Source of the DNA: Pseudomonadales bacterium | GTDB taxonomy: Bacteria > Pseudomonadota > Gammaproteobacteria > Pseudomonadales > Azotimanducaceae | DNA length: 10,662 nt | Assembly (NCBI GenBank): GCA_028822125.1 | Contig: JAPKEK010000036.1 | Location: 1 to 10,662 of the forward strand | Direction: 5' to 3' | Shown: piece by piece, positions 7,748-10,662 of the stretch | How positions within the stretch are numbered: the stretch's first letter is position 1 | How the letters are laid out: each line of letters starts with the position of its first letter | Notes under the pieces: model-generated | Databases searched by the model: none | Told to the model about the DNA's origin: nothing | Seen by the model: only the letters and a program-made list of their open reading frames with translations | Position numbers and translations under genes: made by a program

Positions 7748-7763
7748 ATTGAGGCTGATCAAA
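7748..7763. promoter_or_regulatory. CRP/FNR-like half-palindrome in copy A
   Basis: ATTGA-GGCTGA-TCAAA fits the FNR/Anr consensus TTGAT-N4-ATCAA at 9 of 10 positions (TTGAG-GCTG-ATCAA). The matching site in copy B (9128-9143, AGTGA-CGCTGA-TCAAA) is weaker as an FNR box and reads more like a CRP-type site. The centre lies about 40 bp before the TAAAAT, not at a textbook activator position, so this is only a candidate. Confidence 0.28.
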
Positions 7764-7764
7764 G

Positions 7765-7784
7765 CTTAAATCACCTGATTTAAG
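7765..7784. promoter_or_regulatory. 20-bp perfect palindrome in repeat copy A (candidate operator)
   Basis: CTTAAATCA-CC-TGATTTAAG has two perfect 9-bp arms around CC. It is unchanged in copy B (9145-9164). In each copy it lies 11 bp upstream of a TAAAAT hexamer and so covers the expected -35 region, a classic place for a dimeric regulator. I do not recognise the consensus of a named regulator. No T-run follows, so it is not an intrinsic terminator. Confidence 0.5.
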
Positions 7785-7912
7785 ACTGTGCAAGTTAAAA
7801 TAACGCTTGAACCCATTGTGAACCACTTTTAAACGTCCTATCAATACCCTAGCGCGTATTGACGACATTATATGGATTATGTTGGCGCTCTGCAGGGGTT
7901 GGCGTGGTTCTA

Positions 7913-7959
7913 GCGTAACAAGCGACGTTACAGGGTACTATGTGCTGGAAGCGTAACGC
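7913..7959. repeat. Cluster of GTAAC/GTTAC half-sites
   Basis: GCGTAAC occurs at 7913-7919 and 7951-7957 in the same direction, with the inverted GTTAC at 7927-7931 between them, forming GTAAC-N7-GTTAC (7915-7931). GCGTAACGC is itself a near palindrome. These lie between repeat copy A and the SDR gene and could bind a regulator; the motifs are short. Confidence 0.3.
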
Positions 7960-7983
7960 GTTGAACTGAGTATCAATATGATC

Positions 7984-7992
7984 TGTTATATC
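7984..7992 (+). promoter_or_regulatory. Possible extended -10 promoter element for the SDR gene
   Basis: TGTTATATC fits an extended -10 (TGnTATAAT) with 4 of 6 hexamer matches. A TTGAAC at 7961-7966 is 20 bp upstream, too far for a good -35. It lies about 225 bp before the SDR start. Weak evidence. Confidence 0.2.
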
Positions 7993-8215
7993 CCGTCACG
8001 CTGTGGCTTTTTTGGCTGATCAAGTCATACATTTGGCGAGTCAAACAAGAGCGATGACGCTGCCGATATGTCGATGAAGATAACCCAGCTTCATTATAAA
8101 ATATCATCACCATGAGTCGAGTAGTTCTGCTCTTGGAATTGCTGATTGCAAGCAATGCGCAGGGCGCGTTATTTCTCACAGTCACATTTGTCAATAGAGA
8201 TCATCGAGGTAACTT

Positions 8216-9082
8216 ATGAAGATTGCGGTTGTTACGGGAACGAGTACCGGTATTGGCTTTACAACCAGTTTGCACCTTGCCAGAAATGGTTATCGGGTAT
8301 TTTCTGGGATGCGAAACCTAGGCAAAGCTGAAGCATTGCAAACCGCAGCAGCTGCCGAGGACTTGCCGGTTACCATCATTCAACTTGATGTCTGCAATTC
8401 AGATTCGGTCAGGCAGGCATTTGCTAAAATTGATAAAACCGGACCTGTCGATGTGCTTGTCAACAATGCGGGTATCGGTGGTGCTGCGCCGCTCGAGTTG
8501 GTGCCGGAAGATGAACATAAGCAGATGTTTGAGACTAATTATTTCGGTGCAGTTCGCTGTGTACAGGCAGTTCTGCCCTCTATGCGTGAGCGGCAGACTG
8601 GCTGCATTGTTAACATCACCTCTGCGGTTGGTTTGCAGGCTACTCCAAACCAGATTGCCTATTCTGCTTCTAAATGGGCGCTCGAATGCCTTGGCGAAGC
8701 GTTAGCGCATGAGGTTTATCGATTCGGAGTGAGGGTCGTAAATGTTGAGCCGGGTGTCATCATGACCTCAATCTTTGAAAACTCGGCAGCGCAGACGCGA
8801 TACGACAAGACTTCACCCTATCAACCGATTATGCGACGCAACGGCAAGGTATTCTCCGCCGGTTTTAAACGTTCTGTGTCCCCTGATTTGGTAGCGCAAG
8901 CAATTCTTGAATCCATCACGACTGATGATTACAAGTTACGTTGGCCGGTTGGACCTGATGCTGAAGGGTTTATGGCGGCGCGAAATACGGTGCCCAGCGA
9001 AGATTGGATAGCGATGGGTGCGGACCTTACCGATGATGAATATAACGAAAAGTTCAAATTAATGTTTGGTATCGACTTATAG
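8216..9082 (+). CDS. Classical short-chain dehydrogenase/reductase
   Basis: A 288-residue NAD(P)-dependent oxidoreductase with a Rossmann fold, probably cytoplasmic. The nucleotide-binding motif TGTSTGIG is at residues 7-14, and Arg33 after the second strand (GMRN) suggests NADPH preference. Other motifs are LDV at 57-59 and NNAG at 83-86. The full catalytic tetrad is present: Asn108, Ser136 (NITSAVG), Tyr149 and Lys153 (YSASK). PGV (184-186 region) contacts the cofactor. The C-terminal 60 residues, likely the substrate lid, are not diagnostic. A GAGGT ribosome site (8206-8210) lies 5 nt before the ATG. The gene is bracketed by the two 115-bp direct repeats, which suggests it arrived by insertion or duplication. 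Its substrate is unknown; a partnership with the neighbouring monooxygenase is possible but unproven. Confidence 0.9.
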   Translation: MKIAVVTGTSTGIGFTTSLHLARNGYRVFSGMRNLGKAEALQTAAAAEDLPVTIIQLDVCNSDSVRQAFAKIDKTGPVDVLVNNAGIGGAAPLELVPEDEHKQMFETNYFGAVRCVQAVLPSMRERQTGCIVNITSAVGLQATPNQIAYSASKWALECLGEALAHEVYRFGVRVVNVEPGVIMTSIFENSAAQTRYDKTSPYQPIMRRNGKVFSAGFKRSVSPDLVAQAILESITTDDYKLRWPVGPDAEGFMAARNTVPSEDWIAMGADLTDDEYNEKFKLMFGIDL

Positions 9083-9112
9083 ACTACAGGTGTAACCTCC
9101 CGACACAAGCAG

Positions 9113-9227
9113 CCACTGGTTCATGCGAGTGACGCTGATCAAAGCTTAAATCACCTGATTTAAGACTGTGCAAGTTAAAATAACGCTTTAACCCGCTGTA
9201 AACGACTTTTAAACGCCCTATCAATAC
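9113..9227 (+). repeat. Direct repeat copy B (115 bp), upstream of hemB
   Basis: Second copy of the repeat at 7733-7847. It starts 31 bp after the SDR stop and ends 5 bp before the hemB TATAAT. Its internal landmarks are the 20-bp palindrome (9145-9164), TAAAAT (9176-9181) and the weaker CRP/FNR-like site (9128-9143). Because it runs into a normal promoter and ribosome site for the essential hemB gene, copy B is the likelier original, though the sequence alone does not prove this. Confidence 0.95.
9145..9164. promoter_or_regulatory. 20-bp perfect palindrome in repeat copy B (candidate hemB operator)
   Basis: This is the same sequence as the palindrome in copy A, about 100 bp before the hemB start codon. 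If it is an operator it would control a promoter with -10 TAAAAT (9176-9181) and lie upstream of the stronger TATAAT at 9233-9238. Confidence 0.5.
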
Positions 9228-9238
9228 TAAGCTATAAT
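9209..9238 (+). promoter_or_regulatory. hemB promoter
   Basis: A consensus -10 TATAAT lies at 9233-9238, 23 bp before the hemB ATG. The best -35 at 18-bp spacing is a poor TTAAAC (9209-9214, 3 of 6). The weak -35 fits a promoter that needs an activator. The TATAAT lies just outside the duplicated region, so it is unique to hemB. Confidence 0.5.
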
Positions 9239-9261
9239 CGGGTTTTATAAAGGAATTCCCC

Positions 9262-10251
9262 ATGGCCAGACAATATCCTTTAACCCGACCGCGTCGATTG
9301 CGTAGCAGTTCCTTTTCACGACGACTAACTCGAGAGACTGAACTTACCAGCAGCGACCTGATCTACCCCCTGTTTGTCATGGAAGGCGAAAACAGCAGCG
9401 AAGCCGTTGCCAGTATGCCGGGTGTGAATCGCCTTACCATTGACCTCCTGATTGAAGAAGCTCGAGCCGCTGAAGCACTTGGCATACCGTTGATTGCCTT
9501 ATTTCCCGTTGTACCCTTAGCAAAAAAATCCGAGCATGGTAGTGAAGCCCATAATCCCAATGGTCTTATCCAGACTGCAGTGCGTGCCCTGAAGTCTGCG
9601 GATATTGATATTGGCATCATGGCTGATGTTGCACTGGACCCTTATACCAGTCATGGGCAGGACGGTGTCATCGATGATCAGGGTTACGTGGTCAATGACA
9701 TCACCGTAGAAATCCTTGTTCAACAGGCCTTATCCCAGGCTGAAGCTGGCGTTGATATCATCGCCCCTTCAGACATGATGGATGGCAGAATCGGCTGTAT
9801 TCGAAAAGCCCTGGAAGAAGCAGGCTATGTCAACACCAAAATCATGGCCTATTCAGCTAAATACGCTTCCGCTTACTATGGCCCTTTCAGGGATGCGGTA
9901 GGGTCTGCCGCCAATTTGGGGGAAAGTGATAAAGCTACCTATCAGATGGACCCAGCAAACAGTAATGAAGCCGTCGTTGAAGTTGCTTTAGATCTGGATG
10001 AAGGTGCGGACATGGTCATGGTTAAACCTGGCATGCCCTATCTGGATATTGTTCATAAGATAAAACAGCACTTTGGTGTCCCAACCATGGTTTACCAGGT
10101 CAGTGGTGAATACGCTATGCACATGGCTGCCATAGAAAACGGCTGGCTTAGCGATCAGGTCATACTTGAATCACTTCTCGCCATGAAGCGAGCCGGCGCA
10201 GACGGTATCCTCACTTATTTTGCGAAAACGGCGGCAAAAGCGCTGAGATGA
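9262..10251 (+). CDS. hemB: Delta-aminolevulinic acid dehydratase (porphobilinogen synthase), zinc-independent type
   Basis: HemB (329 residues) condenses two 5-aminolevulinate molecules into porphobilinogen, an early cytoplasmic step of haem, sirohaem and cobalamin synthesis. The two Schiff-base lysines are Lys200 (MAYSAKYAS) and Lys255 (MVKPGMPYLD). The active-site metal segment reads DVALDPYTSHGQDG (122-135): Ala124, Asp126 and Asp134 stand where zinc enzymes have three cysteines, the same pattern known for Pseudomonas aeruginosa HemB (Ala129, Asp131, Asp139). This indicates a magnesium-type enzyme without catalytic zinc. The N-terminal arm (RPRRLRSSSFSRRL) is typical of the octameric family. 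AAGGAA (9250-9255), 6 nt upstream, supports the ATG. It is followed by trxA after 80 bp. Confidence 0.97.
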   Translation: MARQYPLTRPRRLRSSSFSRRLTRETELTSSDLIYPLFVMEGENSSEAVASMPGVNRLTIDLLIEEARAAEALGIPLIALFPVVPLAKKSEHGSEAHNPNGLIQTAVRALKSADIDIGIMADVALDPYTSHGQDGVIDDQGYVVNDITVEILVQQALSQAEAGVDIIAPSDMMDGRIGCIRKALEEAGYVNTKIMAYSAKYASAYYGPFRDAVGSAANLGESDKATYQMDPANSNEAVVEVALDLDEGADMVMVKPGMPYLDIVHKIKQHFGVPTMVYQVSGEYAMHMAAIENGWLSDQVILESLLAMKRAGADGILTYFAKTAAKALR

Positions 10252-10288
10252 AATATAAACATTTGAGTAATCTAATAAGACCGATTAG

Positions 10289-10302
10289 GATAATGCTATC
10301 TT
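10289..10302 (+). promoter_or_regulatory. Candidate trxA promoter -10 region
   Basis: The 80-bp hemB-trxA gap contains GATAAT (10289-10294, 5 of 6) and an overlapping extended -10 TGCTATCTT (10294-10302). TTGAGT (10263-10268) is 20 bp before the first hexamer, a long spacing. An imperfect inverted element CTAAT-N7-ATTAG (10272-10288) precedes it. A separate trxA promoter is plausible but not proven; no hemB terminator is visible. Confidence 0.35.
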
Positions 10303-10331
10303 AAATCTGGATACTCTGGAGTTCAAAACCA

Positions 10332-10655
10332 ATGTCAAATATCGCTCATGTTACAGACCAATCATTTGAAACAGACGTACTAGGGTCAGATATACCCGTA
10401 CTAGTCGATTACTGGGCAGAGTGGTGTGGACCCTGTAAGGTTATTGCACCAGTACTGGAAGATATTGCAGTTGAATATGAGGGGAAGATGAAAGTCTGTA
10501 AGCTGGATATAGACTCTAATGGAGAAACGCCACATAATTACGGTATTCGTGGAATCCCGACTTTGATGCTGTTTAAGAATGGCAATGTTGAGGCCACTAA
10601 GGTTGGTGCCCTGTCAAAATCTCAGCTGGCGGACTTCTTGGATAGCAATATTTAA
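10332..10655 (+). CDS. trxA: Thioredoxin
   Basis: TrxA (107 residues, close to the 109 of E. coli) is the cytoplasmic dithiol reductant that thioredoxin reductase recharges with NADPH; it serves ribonucleotide reductase, methionine sulfoxide reductase and others. The active site is Trp31-Cys32-Gly-Pro-Cys35-Lys36, with buried Asp26 (LVDYWAEW) and cis-proline 76 in RGIPTLMLF. An extra Cys56 follows strand 3 (MKVCKLDID). It is a single domain with no signal peptide. A GGAG site at 10318-10321 lies 10 nt before the ATG, slightly long. In Pseudomonas trxA sits between ppx and rho; here hemB is directly upstream, and rho may follow beyond the window. Confidence 0.96.
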   Translation: MSNIAHVTDQSFETDVLGSDIPVLVDYWAEWCGPCKVIAPVLEDIAVEYEGKMKVCKLDIDSNGETPHNYGIRGIPTLMLFKNGNVEATKVGALSKSQLADFLDSNI

Positions 10656-10662
10656 ATAATGA

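Larger units (their letters stand above)
7733..7847 (+). repeat. Direct repeat copy A (115 bp), upstream of SDR gene
   Basis: This stretch matches 9113-9227 at a constant offset of 1380 bp with 9 mismatches and no gaps (about 92% identity by hand count); 7754-7808 is identical over 55 bp. It contains the 20-bp palindrome (7765-7784), a -10-like TAAAAT (7796-7801) and a TTGA-N6-TCAA element (7749-7762). Similarity ends abruptly on the right, just before the place where copy B continues into the TATAAT of hemB. The ends are not inverted repeats of each other, so it does not look like a miniature transposon. Confidence 0.95.
7453..8215. other. Long non-coding intergenic region between divergent monooxygenase and SDR genes
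   Basis: About 760 bp with no convincing gene. From left to right it holds a 6-bp-arm hairpin (7536-7552), an 8-bp palindrome TAGGCCTA (7561-7568), a 9-bp tandem repeat (7629-7663), direct-repeat copy A (7733-7847), a cluster of GTAAC/GTTAC half-sites (7913-7959), a candidate extended -10 (7984-7992) and the SDR ribosome site (GAGGT, 8206-8210). Short open frames in it (for example 7973-8194 minus) show no recognisable protein features. The density of repeated and palindromic elements suggests a regulatory or recombination-shaped region. Confidence 0.7.

Noticed and set aside
7733..7847. Repeat as a miniature transposon or insertion sequence end
   Set aside because: The two ends are not inverted repeats of each other, no target-site duplication is evident, and one copy forms a natural hemB upstream region.
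7973..8194. Minus-strand open frame of 73 codons upstream of the SDR gene
   Set aside because: No ribosome site, no domain-like pattern, and it lies in a region otherwise showing only regulatory-type repeats.

Overview
The window looks like chromosome from a gammaproteobacterium, probably a free-living and possibly marine one (the habitat is inference). Most genes resemble Escherichia coli or Pseudomonas housekeeping proteins: the YrfG-HslR pair, the E. coli-type GshA, AcpH, DsbB, the ABC-F protein YheS, a zinc-independent HemB and thioredoxin. I see no phage, insertion sequence, CRISPR, toxin or defence gene, and no tRNA or rRNA.

Layout. Positions 2-793 hold the 3' end of a HAD nucleotidase (yrfG) abutting hslR. 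After about 256 bp comes a tight plus-strand run, gshA-acpH-dsbB (1050-3742), with gaps of 4 and 28 nt. A small DUF4124 protein lies on the minus strand (3815-4222), divergent from a yheS-type ABC-F gene (4295-6184). That gene converges on a luciferase-like flavin monooxygenase (6181-7449, minus), and their stop codons overlap within one TTAA. A 766-bp non-coding stretch (7450-8215) follows, then an SDR oxidoreductase (8216-9082, plus), hemB (9262-10251) and trxA (10332-10655).

Several genes share a thiol-redox or stress theme: glutathione synthesis (gshA), periplasmic disulfide formation (dsbB), cytoplasmic thioredoxin (trxA) and rescue of stalled ribosomes (hslR). The monooxygenase and SDR look like accessory genes set between housekeeping blocks.

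The most unusual structure is a direct repeat of about 115 bp (7733-7847 and 9113-9227, exactly 1380 bp apart, about 92% identical, with a 55-bp identical core). One copy is upstream of the SDR gene and the other directly upstream of hemB. Each copy carries a perfect 9-bp-arm palindrome, a -10-like TAAAAT and a CRP/FNR-like half-palindrome. The repeat therefore looks like a duplicated regulatory region that brackets the SDR gene. Other points of interest are a 9-bp tandem repeat at 7629-7663, an AcpH homologue that has lost an aspartate in a conserved motif, and direct hemB-trxA adjacency without ppk/ppx. I found no clearly new multi-gene system.
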